Shown: positions 44,747-51,958 of the stretch, one piece after another
How positions within the stretch are numbered: position 1 is the first letter of the stretch
Layout: every line of letters starts with the position of its first letter
Assembly (NCBI RefSeq): GCF_902493135.1
Contig: NZ_CABUOD010000002.1
Location: 117,361 to 181,360, forward strand
Length of the DNA stretch: 64,000 nucleotides
DNA from: an uncultured Parabacteroides sp.
GTDB lineage: Bacteria; Bacteroidota; Bacteroidia; Bacteroidales; Tannerellaceae
Direction of reading: 5' to 3'
The notes under the pieces: generated by a model
Database searches by the model: none
Seen by the model: only the letters and a program-made list of their open reading frames with translations
What the model was told of the DNA's origin: nothing
Position numbers and translations under genes: made by a program

Positions 44747-46465
44747 ATGGACCGGAAAAAGTTACCGATAGGCATCAGCGATTATAAGATGCTGATAGAA
44801 GAGGACTATTACTATGTAGATAAGACCGATTTTATCCGCCAGATCGTAGAAGAAGGAAGTTTTATCACGCTTCTTCCGCGTCCGCGCCGTTTCGGCAAGA
44901 CACTGAACCTCTCCACGCTCCGCTATTTTTTCGAGAAGACGGAAGGTAATATATATCGTCCGCTTTTCAACGGGAAAAACATCGAACAGTGGAAAGACTT
45001 CGCCCGATATCAAGGGAAATATCCGGTGATACTGATCACGCTGAAAGATTGCAAAGGCGAGACGTTTGAAGAGATGCTTTTATTGTTAGCGCGTGAGTTG
45101 CAGTCGGAATTCATCCGTCACGATTATTTACGTGAACATATCGAACAAAAAGATTATCTGGATCAGTTCGTCCGGCTACAAAATCGGAAAGCGACTTCGG
45201 ATGAAATGGCCGGTTCACTCAGACTGCTTTCCGAACTGCTCACTTCTTACTGGGGCACGCCGCCACTTGTACTGCTCGATGAGTACGACACTCCGATCCA
45301 TGTAGCTTTCGATAAAGGATATTACGAGCGTATGATCGGTTTCATGCGTAACTTCATGAGTTTGGTGTTCAAAGATAACAAGGATATCTTCCGCGGCGTC
45401 ATTACCGGCATCTTGCGAGTCAGCAAGGAATCGATCTTCAGCGGGTTGAATAATATAACCGTATTTTCATTGTTGGACCGTCCGATGTGCACAGCCTTTG
45501 GCTTCACCCAAGAAGAGACAGATACGCTGTTAAATGATTATTCTTTAAGTGAAGAGAAAGATGCGGTAAAACAATGGTATGATGGTTATTTATTCGGAGG
45601 ATTGACAGTCTATAATCCCTGGTCCGTACTAAATTACATCATGTACGATGGTACTTTCGCTCCTTACTGGGTAAACACAGGTTCGGATGTCTTGCTCCGA
45701 CACCTGCTTGCCGACGGTCCGTCGCAAATACGCATGGGAATGGAGTCACTCATACAAGGTGAACCCATCCATGGCGTGATCAACGACAAACTGGCATTCC
45801 CGGATTTGCTGTCAGAAGCATCCAATATCTGGTCATTCATGCTTTTTAGCGGCTATCTGAAAGCATCCGACCCGGTAAAGGACCATGACGACCTGATGGA
45901 ATACACTTTACAAGTGCCCAATCGTGAGGTAAGAACCGTTTTCTTTACCATCATTCGCAGCTGGATCAACAATGGTCCGGTCAAGAACGAACGCTTAGAA
46001 CTGATGTTACAAGCATTGAAAGAAAAAAATATGCCAATCTTCCAGCGCACCCTGAACGACTTTGTTGTCAACACATTGTCATATTATGACACAAACGGCC
46101 GTGAGCCGGAAAAGGTCTATCAGGCTTTTTTGCTGGGTATGCTTGTCAGTAGCGGCGCTTACGAAGTGAGCAGCAATCGTGAATCGGGACTTGGCCGGTA
46201 TGATATCCTGCTACGTCCACGCGACCCGAACGGACAAGGCGTAATCATGGAATTGAAGCTTTATGATCCGGTGTACGACAAATCCGTCGAAAGTGTTTTA
46301 GACTCCGCTCTTCAACAGATTGAAGACAGGCAGTATGCCGCCACGCTTCAGGCAGCCGGCATCACCGACATCCTCAAAATGGCTATCACATTCGACGGCA
46401 AACGAGTCTGGGTAAAAATGGCCGGATATAACAATTGTTTGCATCCGACACAGATGCAAAAATAA
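44747..46465 (+). CDS. AAA-ATPase-like / PD-(D/E)XK nuclease-like protein
   Basis: A 572-aa paralog of the protein at 13041-14606. The AAA-ATPase-like domain starts KLPIGISDYKMLIEEDYYYVD. It carries the P-loop variant LPRPRRFGKTLNLSTLRYFF near residue 46 and Walker B PPLVLLDEYDTPIHVAF near 175. The C-terminal PD-(D/E)XK core has LGRYDILLRPRDPNGQGVIMELKLYD near 485-510. A perfect -7 box TATATTTG lies 24 bases before the ATG. The family is common in gut Bacteroidota in many divergent copies; its role is not established. It lies next to phase-variable loci here, which may be chance. Confidence 0.85.
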   Translation: MDRKKLPIGISDYKMLIEEDYYYVDKTDFIRQIVEEGSFITLLPRPRRFGKTLNLSTLRYFFEKTEGNIYRPLFNGKNIEQWKDFARYQGKYPVILITLKDCKGETFEEMLLLLARELQSEFIRHDYLREHIEQKDYLDQFVRLQNRKATSDEMAGSLRLLSELLTSYWGTPPLVLLDEYDTPIHVAFDKGYYERMIGFMRNFMSLVFKDNKDIFRGVITGILRVSKESIFSGLNNITVFSLLDRPMCTAFGFTQEETDTLLNDYSLSEEKDAVKQWYDGYLFGGLTVYNPWSVLNYIMYDGTFAPYWVNTGSDVLLRHLLADGPSQIRMGMESLIQGEPIHGVINDKLAFPDLLSEASNIWSFMLFSGYLKASDPVKDHDDLMEYTLQVPNREVRTVFFTIIRSWINNGPVKNERLELMLQALKEKNMPIFQRTLNDFVVNTLSYYDTNGREPEKVYQAFLLGMLVSSGAYEVSSNRESGLGRYDILLRPRDPNGQGVIMELKLYDPVYDKSVESVLDSALQQIEDRQYAATLQAAGITDILKMAITFDGKRVWVKMAGYNNCLHPTQMQK

Positions 46466-46488
46466 GATACGGATTCAAATATAATCCG

Positions 46489-46496
46489 TACATTTG
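46489..46496 (+). promoter_or_regulatory. -7 box immediately before the DUF6078 gene
   Basis: TACATTTG, a perfect -7 box ending only six bases before the ATG at 46503. The transcript would have almost no leader. Confidence 0.5.
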
Positions 46497-46502
46497 TACA
46501 TT

Positions 46503-46937
46503 ATGAAAAATAATTTTGATTATCAAGAAGTTCCATACGACTTCGCGCATTGTTTCAACACACAATGTACGCAAGCGGACAATTGTCTACGCCACCTGGC
46601 AGCAGCCAACAGTACCTCCATCCGCAAATTCCTCCCGATCGTAAATCCGGCCCGTTTCCCAAAGGAGGGGGACGAGTGTCCTTTCTTCAAATCGCAAACT
46701 AAAAAACGAATTGCTCTGGGGATTACGAACTTGCTTGATAATGTGCCGCATAAAATGGCATTGCATCTAAGAAGGCAGATGGTCGGCCACTTCGGGAAAA
46801 CACTTTATTACCGCTTCCTGCGCAAAGAGAACGAGTTGTTGCCCGAACATCAACTTTTTATCGAACAACTCTTTAAACAAAACGGGATCAACGAAGAACC
46901 GGTTTTCGATTCATACAGGGAAAGCTTCGACTGGTAA
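46503..46937 (+). CDS. DUF6078 family protein
   Basis: A 144-aa cytoplasmic protein of unknown function. The family pattern is clear: FDYQEVPYDFAHCFNTQC start, a Cys cluster (HCFNTQCTQADNCLRH, then CPFF), ALGITNLLDNVPHKMALHLRRQM, YYRFLRKEN and an aromatic C-terminus ESFDW. The clustered cysteines suggest metal binding. The start is the ATG at 46503; a TTG three codons upstream lies in the promoter. DUF6078 proteins occur, as I recall, in several copies per Bacteroidota genome with unknown role. Confidence 0.8.
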   Translation: MKNNFDYQEVPYDFAHCFNTQCTQADNCLRHLAAANSTSIRKFLPIVNPARFPKEGDECPFFKSQTKKRIALGITNLLDNVPHKMALHLRRQMVGHFGKTLYYRFLRKENELLPEHQLFIEQLFKQNGINEEPVFDSYRESFDW

Positions 46938-46961
46938 AAAGTTTCAGCGATTTTTTTTCAT

Positions 46962-47102
46962 GAAACTAAAGTTTCAAACAGTTTCCCCCTTTGAAACTTT
47001 AGTTTCATCCGAGGAAACTTTTGTTTCACCGGTCGAAACTTTAGTTTCGAGCCTTGAAACTAAAGTTTCGACCGCAGACACTTTTGTTTCTGATATTGAA
47101 AC
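46962..47102. repeat. Array of palindromic 14-mers with 21-bp period, encoding heptads on both strands
   Basis: Units of GAAACTTTAGTTTC or its complement (and close variants) start at 46962, 46993, 47014, 47035, 47056 and 47077, with a half unit at 47098. From 46993 on the period is exactly 21 bp. Because 21 is a multiple of three, an 80-aa plus-strand ORF (46960-47202) reads as ETxVSxx heptads. The minus strand, in the miaB frame just after its stop codon, also reads as ETKVSxx heptads. It lies between DUF6078 and miaB. Confidence 0.85.
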
Positions 47103-47123
47103 AAGCGATCGGGCCAATAAAGA

Positions 47124-48497
47124 TCATCCCTCCACCGGCTCTCCGAACAGAGTGGCGGACGAGGCGCGGTTGATGCGTACCTTTATGAATTGCCCGACAT
47201 GATAATTCCCCTTGTCGAAGATCACGACCTTATTCTGGCTGGTACGGCCGAACAACTGCTCGCGCGAACGTTTGGAGAAGCCTTCGATCAGGACCTCGAA
47301 CACTTTGCCGACATCACGCTTGTTGCTCTCTTCCGAAAGCCGGTTCTGCAAGTCGATCATGCCTTGCAGGCGGCGGACTTTCTCTTCTTCACTGACCGTA
47401 TCGGGAAGATGCTGGGCCGCATAGGTTCCCGGACGCTCGGAATATTTGAAAAGGAAAGCGCTGTCGTAGCCCACTTCGCGCATCAGGGAAAGCGTTTCCT
47501 GATAATCCTCTTCCGTCTCGGAATGGAAACCGCAAAACAGGTCGGTCGAGATAGCACAGTCCGGCAGGATACGGCGGATCGCGGCGATACGGTCCAGATA
47601 CCATTCGCGCGTATATTTACGGTTCATTACTTTCAAGATGCGGGAACTCCCCGATTGTGCGGGAAGATGGATCATCTTACATATATTATCGTGTTCAGCG
47701 ATCACGTGCAGGGTTTCATCGCTCATATCCTTCGGGTGCGAAGTGGTAAAACGGACACGCATCTCAGGCACTTCCTCGGCCACGCGCTTCAGCAAAACGG
47801 GAAACGAAATTTTCTCTCCCTCTTTCTCAAAGAGATATGAGTTTACGTTCTGTCCCAACAAGGTCACTTCCTTAAAACCTTTATCGCGCATGTCGCGTAT
47901 CTCGTTCAGGATACTCTCGATATCCCGGCTGCGTTCCCTTCCGCGGGTATAGGGCACGATACAATAGGTACAGAAGTTATTACATCCGCGCATGATGGAG
48001 ACGAAGCCAGAAATATGCACACCTCCCAATTTCAGCGGGATCACATCCTTGTAGGTTTCCTGCGTGGAAAGCTCGACATTGATCGCCTTTTCGCCGTGTT
48101 CGACCGCACCCACCAGGTTCGGCAGATCCATATAGGAATCCGGACCGACAACCAAATCGGCATGGTGCACTTCGATCAGTTCCTCCTTCACCCGCTCCGC
48201 CATGCACCCGAGCACACCGATCACTAACGTTTTCTTCTTTCTTTTTAAAGACTGGAAGTACTGAAGCCGCCCGTAGATTTTCTGTTCGGCATTATCGCGA
48301 ACCGAACACGTGTTGACGAAAATAGCATCGGCGTCTTCAATCTTGTCCGTCACCGCATACCCATCCATTTTCATGATGGAAGCGACTACTTCGCTGTCTG
48401 CCACATTCATCTGACACCCGTAGGTCTCGATGAACAACTTCTTTTCTTCCGTTACGGCTGCGGATTTTAAGTCCGCGCCATTCTCTTGATTTGCCAT
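47124..48497 (-). CDS. miaB: tRNA-2-methylthio-N6-dimethylallyladenosine synthase MiaB
   Basis: Radical-SAM methylthiotransferase that modifies A37 of tRNAs reading UNN codons. The N-terminal UPF0004 domain supplies three Cys (YGCQMN near 30, NTCSVR near 66, GVLGCMAE near 98) for one iron-sulfur cluster. The radical-SAM motif RGCNNFCTYCIVPYTRGRERSR near 169-190 supplies three for the other. The C-terminal TRAM domain ends LFGEPVEG. The 457 aa length is normal. After its stop the same frame continues through the heptad-repeat array to a TGA at 46974-46976. Confidence 0.96.
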   Translation of the reverse strand: MANQENGADLKSAAVTEEKKLFIETYGCQMNVADSEVVASIMKMDGYAVTDKIEDADAIFVNTCSVRDNAEQKIYGRLQYFQSLKRKKKTLVIGVLGCMAERVKEELIEVHHADLVVGPDSYMDLPNLVGAVEHGEKAINVELSTQETYKDVIPLKLGGVHISGFVSIMRGCNNFCTYCIVPYTRGRERSRDIESILNEIRDMRDKGFKEVTLLGQNVNSYLFEKEGEKISFPVLLKRVAEEVPEMRVRFTTSHPKDMSDETLHVIAEHDNICKMIHLPAQSGSSRILKVMNRKYTREWYLDRIAAIRRILPDCAISTDLFCGFHSETEEDYQETLSLMREVGYDSAFLFKYSERPGTYAAQHLPDTVSEEEKVRRLQGMIDLQNRLSEESNKRDVGKVFEVLIEGFSKRSREQLFGRTSQNKVVIFDKGNYHVGQFIKVRINRASSATLFGEPVEG

Positions 48498-48554
48498 CTT
48501 ATTTGCTAATTACTGTTAAATATGAATGTTTTTGAAAAATAATTCATCAAATGC

Positions 48555-48585
48555 TTGCACAGTAAAAATACCACGCCTATATTTG
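48555..48585 (+). promoter_or_regulatory. Consensus promoter of a candidate small RNA
   Basis: TTG (48555-48557), a 20-base spacer, TATATTTG (48578-48585) on the plus strand. No start codon follows before the hairpin at 48634-48663. Confidence 0.65.
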
Positions 48586-48591
48586 TAATCG

Positions 48592-48672
48592 AAAAACGTA
48601 AATTTTTTCATAGTTAAGGTTTTGGTTAAATCGAATAAGGGTGGCTGTGAAGTTACCCTTATTTACTTTTAT
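48592..48672 (+). ncRNA. Candidate small RNA of about 80 nt
   Basis: The unit has a predicted start near 48592, six bases after the -7 box, and ends in a perfect 9-bp hairpin (48634-48642 with 48655-48663) followed by a T-rich stretch. It contains no ATG. I know of no family it matches. The limits are inferred from promoter and terminator only. Confidence 0.45.
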
Positions 48673-48859
48673 ACCTATTATATGTATCCTTCCTTTCACT
48701 TCTAAATAATATTTCCTACATTTGGGAAGACAAAGAAAACACTTTTCTTCTGAGGATCCAAAGAAGCCGCAAGAATTCCTTGAAGATAACTTTGCATTAT
48801 CAATACAATGAAACAAGATCTCCGATATGGAGAACTCGTTATTAAATCCTACCTTCATC

Positions 48860-48931
48860 GTTAAATGATACTAATTCGGATATCATTTAACAATAAAGCC
48901 GCTTGTAATGATATTCAAATGAGTATCTTTG
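48860..48931 (+). promoter_or_regulatory. hicAB promoter and likely operator
   Basis: A perfect 11-bp inverted repeat (48860-48870 with 48881-48891, 10-base spacer) is followed by TTG (48903-48905), an 18-base spacer and TATCTTTG (48924-48931). HicB proteins with a DNA-binding tail usually repress their own promoter, so the repeat is a plausible HicB operator. Confidence 0.6.
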
Positions 48932-48960
48932 CAATGTGTCAATCAAGTGAAATTAAAATA

Positions 48961-49146
48961 ATGAAATACAATGAATTGGAAAGATTAGTAAAGAAGTCCG
49001 GCTGCTATGACACAGGAAAGCAACAAGCAGGCCATCCGTTATGGTATTCCCCCAAAACCGGGAAAACGTTTCAAATGAGCAATCATGATAAACAAGAGGT
49101 CGCAACGGGAACATTAAAAGCGATCAAAAAAGCGGCGGGAATCTAA
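48961..49146 (+). CDS. hicA: HicA-type mRNA interferase toxin
   Basis: A 61-aa toxin with the dsRBD-like HicA fold. The pattern is KYNELERLVKKSGCYDTG, then the active-site His region QQAGHPLWYSPKTGK, and the C-terminal SNHDKQEVATGTLKAIKKAAGI, which matches the family end (NH...GTL..I.K.AG). The typical GSHH is replaced by AGHP. The start is the ATG at 48961, 30 bases after the -7 box. It precedes the antitoxin by 47 bases. HicA cleaves mRNA; its antitoxin neutralises it by direct binding. Confidence 0.85.
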   Translation: MKYNELERLVKKSGCYDTGKQQAGHPLWYSPKTGKTFQMSNHDKQEVATGTLKAIKKAAGI

Positions 49147-49193
49147 TCCACCTGTTTTTATATCAAAGAGTATTAACTAAACAAGTGTTCGAT

Positions 49194-49610
49194 ATGGAAA
49201 GTGAAAAAAGGAAAGTAAAAGCGATCATAGAGAGAGCTAACGATGGAACATATAGCATATATATGGATGCCGATGACATGAACTATCTGGTAACCGGAAC
49301 GGGAGAAACGGCTGAAGAAGCCATTAAAACATTTCTTGCCGGATATGAAGACACAAAGCGGTATTATGAAGACAAAGGGGATAATTTTGAAGAAGCAGAA
49401 TTTGAATTTGTCTACGACATGGCTTCATTCTTGTCATATTTTTCAAAGGCATTCTCTTTGGCTGGTTTATCCCGCATTACGGGAATAAACAAAGGGCAAT
49501 TAAGCCATTATATGACAGGTCGACGAAATCCATCACGCAGTACAGTAGAAAAAATTCAAGAATCCGTCAAATCGTTTGCAAACGATTTAAGCCAAGTGCA
49601 TTTCATTTGA
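49194..49610 (+). CDS. hicB: HicB-type antitoxin with C-terminal helix-turn-helix
   Basis: A 138-aa antitoxin. The N-terminal half is a degraded RNase H-like HicB fold (VKAIIERANDGTYSIYMDADDMNYLVTGTGETAEEAIKTFLAGY). The C-terminal third is an Xre-like helix-turn-helix (SLAGLSRITGINKGQLSHYMTGRRNPSRSTVEKIQESV) that should bind the operator upstream of hicA. The ATG at 49194 is used; a GTG three codons upstream is less likely. The toxin-first order is normal for HicAB. Confidence 0.87.
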   Translation: MESEKRKVKAIIERANDGTYSIYMDADDMNYLVTGTGETAEEAIKTFLAGYEDTKRYYEDKGDNFEEAEFEFVYDMASFLSYFSKAFSLAGLSRITGINKGQLSHYMTGRRNPSRSTVEKIQESVKSFANDLSQVHFI

Positions 49611-49671
49611 TTGGCACTTTCATGGATCCGCAAGGCAAGGGCGGTATGTTAAGACTTCGAATCGCAAAATA

Positions 49672-49700
49672 TTGATATTCAGAAAAAAGTTGTATTTTTG
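49672..49700 (+). promoter_or_regulatory. Promoter of the membrane-anchored hypothetical gene
   Basis: TTG (49672-49674), an 18-base spacer, TATTTTTG (49693-49700), 63 bases before the ATG. Confidence 0.65.
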
Positions 49701-49763
49701 CCAAACTCTAATAAAGGAAACATAGTGTATCCTTGTTTGGAGTGCAAACAATAATCAAAGTTT

Positions 49764-50198
49764 ATGGATAACGCAGGTGATTGGCTATATATTGTGTTCC
49801 TGATAATTGCAGGGATCAGCAGTTTGTTCAGTTCCAAGAACAAGAAAAAACGCCCGAAACAGATATTGGGGCAACCGGACAGGGAAATCATTACTAAGGA
49901 TGAAAATGTTCCCGACAAAGGTTTCTGGGAGGTTTTGGAAGAGATGCAGAATCCGAAACCCGCCCAACATCCTGTCACCGTCTCCAAACCCAAAAGAGAA
50001 CAGAAAAAGCAGCAGGCAGTAAAGCCCAAGCCATTCCTTACCGCCGAAAATACAACGGAAAGGCAATCCTTTGACGGAAATCGCCTTGTCGTCCCCCCGG
50101 CCGAAGAGGAAAATCCGCTAACCGATATCGAGTTCGACAATGCCGCCGAACTGAGAAAAGCAGTTATTTACACTGAAATACTTCATCGCAAGTATTAA
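49764..50198 (+). CDS. Hypothetical membrane-anchored protein
   Basis: A 144-aa protein with one N-terminal membrane segment (WLYIVFLIIAGISSLFSS, near residues 7-24) followed by a strongly basic stretch (KNKKKRPKQ). A long polar, Pro/Lys/Glu-rich and probably disordered region is followed by a conserved-looking helix at the end (AAELRKAVIYTEILHRKY). The topology is probably N-out with a cytoplasmic tail. It has its own promoter, and the CoA-transferase gene follows 77 bases later with a separate -7 box. I do not recognise a family with certainty; similar short anchors with an end helix precede metabolic genes in other Bacteroidota. Confidence 0.8.
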   Translation: MDNAGDWLYIVFLIIAGISSLFSSKNKKKRPKQILGQPDREIITKDENVPDKGFWEVLEEMQNPKPAQHPVTVSKPKREQKKQQAVKPKPFLTAENTTERQSFDGNRLVVPPAEEENPLTDIEFDNAAELRKAVIYTEILHRKY

Positions 50199-50215
50199 TC
50201 TATATTCTTTTTTAA

Positions 50216-50223
50216 TACCTTTG
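50216..50223 (+). promoter_or_regulatory. -7 box of the CoA-transferase gene
   Basis: TACCTTTG, a perfect -7 box 52 bases before the ATG. The TTG at -33 is not conserved. Confidence 0.55.
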
Positions 50224-50275
50224 CGCCGCACTGTTAACTGAAAACAGAATTACTAATATAACAACAAATAATATC

Positions 50276-51772
50276 ATGGCTTTAAAATTTATCACAGCTG
50301 AAGAAGCAGCTTCATTCGTACATCACAACGACAATGTAGGCTTTAGCGGATTTACTCCCGCAGGATGCCCTAAAGTTGTGCCGGGCGCAATTGCCAAAAA
50401 AGCAATTGCCGAACATGAAAAAGGGAACCCGTTCCAGATCGGTATGTTTACCGGCGCCTCGACAGGCGACAAACTGGATGGCGAACTGGCTCGCGCCAAT
50501 GCAATCAAATTCCGTACACCGTATCAGTCCAACAAGGACCTGCGCACCCTGCTGAACTCCCACGGCGCACAGTATTTCGACATGCACTTGTCTGAACTGG
50601 CACAGAGCCTGCGCTATGGCTTCTTGGGCAAGATCGACGTGGCCATCGTCGAAGCAGCCGATGTGACGGAAGACGGCGAAATCGTTCCGACAAGCGGTGT
50701 GGGTATCCTGCCGACAATCTGCCGCATGGCCGACCGTATCATCGTCGAGCTGAACTGCCGCCACCCGAAAGAAATCCGTGGAATGCATGATATTTACGAA
50801 CCGGCTGATCCTCCTTACCGCCGCGAAATCCCCATCTACACCCCGTCCGACCGTATCGGTAACGACTGTGTGAAAGTCGATCCGGCCAAGATCGTCGGTG
50901 TTGTCAAGACCGACGAACCGAACGAAGGCGGCAAGTTCTCTCCGCTGGATGACGTGACAATGGCTATCGGCCAGAATGTTGCGAACTTCCTGGTCGGCGA
51001 AATCAAAGCCGGCCGTCTGCCGAAAGAATTCGTTCCGTTGCAGAGTGGCGTAGGCAATGTTGCCAATGCCGTTTTAGGCTGCATGGGCGAAAACAAGGAT
51101 ATTCCGGCATTCAACGTTTATACGGAAGTTATCCAGGACGCTGTTATTGCTTTGATGAAACAGGGACGCGTCAAGTTTGCCAGCGGTTGTTCACTGTCTG
51201 TCAGCAACGAAGTGATCCGCGACATCTATGCTAACCTGGATTTCTTCAAAGATAAGATTCTGCTTCGTCCGCAGGAAATCTCCAACAACCCCGAAGTAGC
51301 CCGCCGTCTCGGCCTGGTGGCCATCAATACGGCTTTGGAAGCGGATATATTCGGTAACATCAACTCCACTCACGTATCGGGTACAAGGATGATGAACGGT
51401 ATCGGCGGTTCCGGCGACTTCACCCGTTCGGCCATGTTGTCTATCTTCACGACTCCGTCTACGGCGAAGGAAGGTAAGATCAGCGCATTCGTGCCGATGG
51501 TTTCCCACTTGGATCACAGCGAACACTCTGTCAAAGTCATCATCACGGAATATGGCGTTGCCGACCTGCGCGGCAAATCACCGATCCAGCGTGCACGTTG
51601 CATCATCGACAACTGCGTTCACCCGGATTACAAACCGTTATTGGAAGAGTATCTGGCTATGGGCATCAAGGGGCACACTCCCCAGAACCTGAAATGTTGC
51701 TTCGCTTTCCACGAAGAACTGGCAGCCAGCGGCGACATGCACAATGTTGACTGGAGCAAATACAACAAGTAA
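50276..51772 (+). CDS. Acetyl-CoA hydrolase/transferase family protein (succinate CoA-transferase type)
   Basis: A 498-aa family I CoA-transferase, probably interconverting succinyl-CoA, acetate or propionyl-CoA in the succinate-propionate pathway of anaerobic Bacteroidota. It is most like the Cat1/ScpC (YgfH) branch. Features are EEAASFVHHNDNVGFSGFTPAGCPK at the N-terminus, VPLQSGVGNVANAVLG near 250, the region FNVYTEVIQD (candidate catalytic Glu) near 282, NSTHVSGTRMMNGIGGSGDF near 364, and VIITEYGVADLRGKSP near 423. Codon use is GC-richer than that of its neighbours, as in highly expressed genes. The exact CoA donor and acceptor cannot be told from sequence. Confidence 0.9.
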   Translation: MALKFITAEEAASFVHHNDNVGFSGFTPAGCPKVVPGAIAKKAIAEHEKGNPFQIGMFTGASTGDKLDGELARANAIKFRTPYQSNKDLRTLLNSHGAQYFDMHLSELAQSLRYGFLGKIDVAIVEAADVTEDGEIVPTSGVGILPTICRMADRIIVELNCRHPKEIRGMHDIYEPADPPYRREIPIYTPSDRIGNDCVKVDPAKIVGVVKTDEPNEGGKFSPLDDVTMAIGQNVANFLVGEIKAGRLPKEFVPLQSGVGNVANAVLGCMGENKDIPAFNVYTEVIQDAVIALMKQGRVKFASGCSLSVSNEVIRDIYANLDFFKDKILLRPQEISNNPEVARRLGLVAINTALEADIFGNINSTHVSGTRMMNGIGGSGDFTRSAMLSIFTTPSTAKEGKISAFVPMVSHLDHSEHSVKVIITEYGVADLRGKSPIQRARCIIDNCVHPDYKPLLEEYLAMGIKGHTPQNLKCCFAFHEELAASGDMHNVDWSKYNK

Positions 51773-51790
51773 TCGTTGTATCATATATAC

Positions 51791-51958
51791 AGAAAAGGAA
51801 GGTATGTCAAAATATAAAATAGAGCGCAGATGACACAGATTCAACAGATAACCGCAGATTTTTATTTTATTGATTTGCAATAATCAATCTGTGTGAATCA
51901 GTCTCATCTGTGTTATCTGTGCTCTAATATACAGATTAATGACACACCCCCCTTTTCT
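51791..51958. repeat. Composite hairpin repeat, copy 1
   Basis: Outer inverted repeats 51791-51809 and 51940-51958 match at 16 of 19 positions. They enclose a second, larger inverted repeat of CACAGAT-type words whose outer arms are 51821-51841 and about 51905-51925. It fills the gap between the CoA-transferase and ATPase genes and ends at the ATPase stop codon. Confidence 0.7.

Larger units (their letters stand above)
48498..48960. other. Intergenic region between miaB and hicA with promoter-terminator units
   Basis: This 463-base gap contains a consensus plus-strand promoter, a hairpin about 45 bases later, a second -7 box (TACATTTG, 48717-48724), an 11-bp inverted repeat and the hicA promoter. 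A minus-strand ORF here lacks coding features. Confidence 0.7.

Noticed and set aside
46962..47102. CRISPR array
   Set aside because: Units are palindromic, the spacers are only about seven bases, and no cas gene is near.
46960..47202. Plus-strand 80-codon ORF as a confident gene
   Set aside because: Its content is the palindromic heptad repeat followed by antisense miaB sequence; kept as a repeat and a finding, not as a gene.
48577..48858. Minus-strand ORF of 93 codons between miaB and hicA
   Set aside because: No family resemblance, no ribosome-binding or promoter context, and it covers the candidate small RNA and its terminator.
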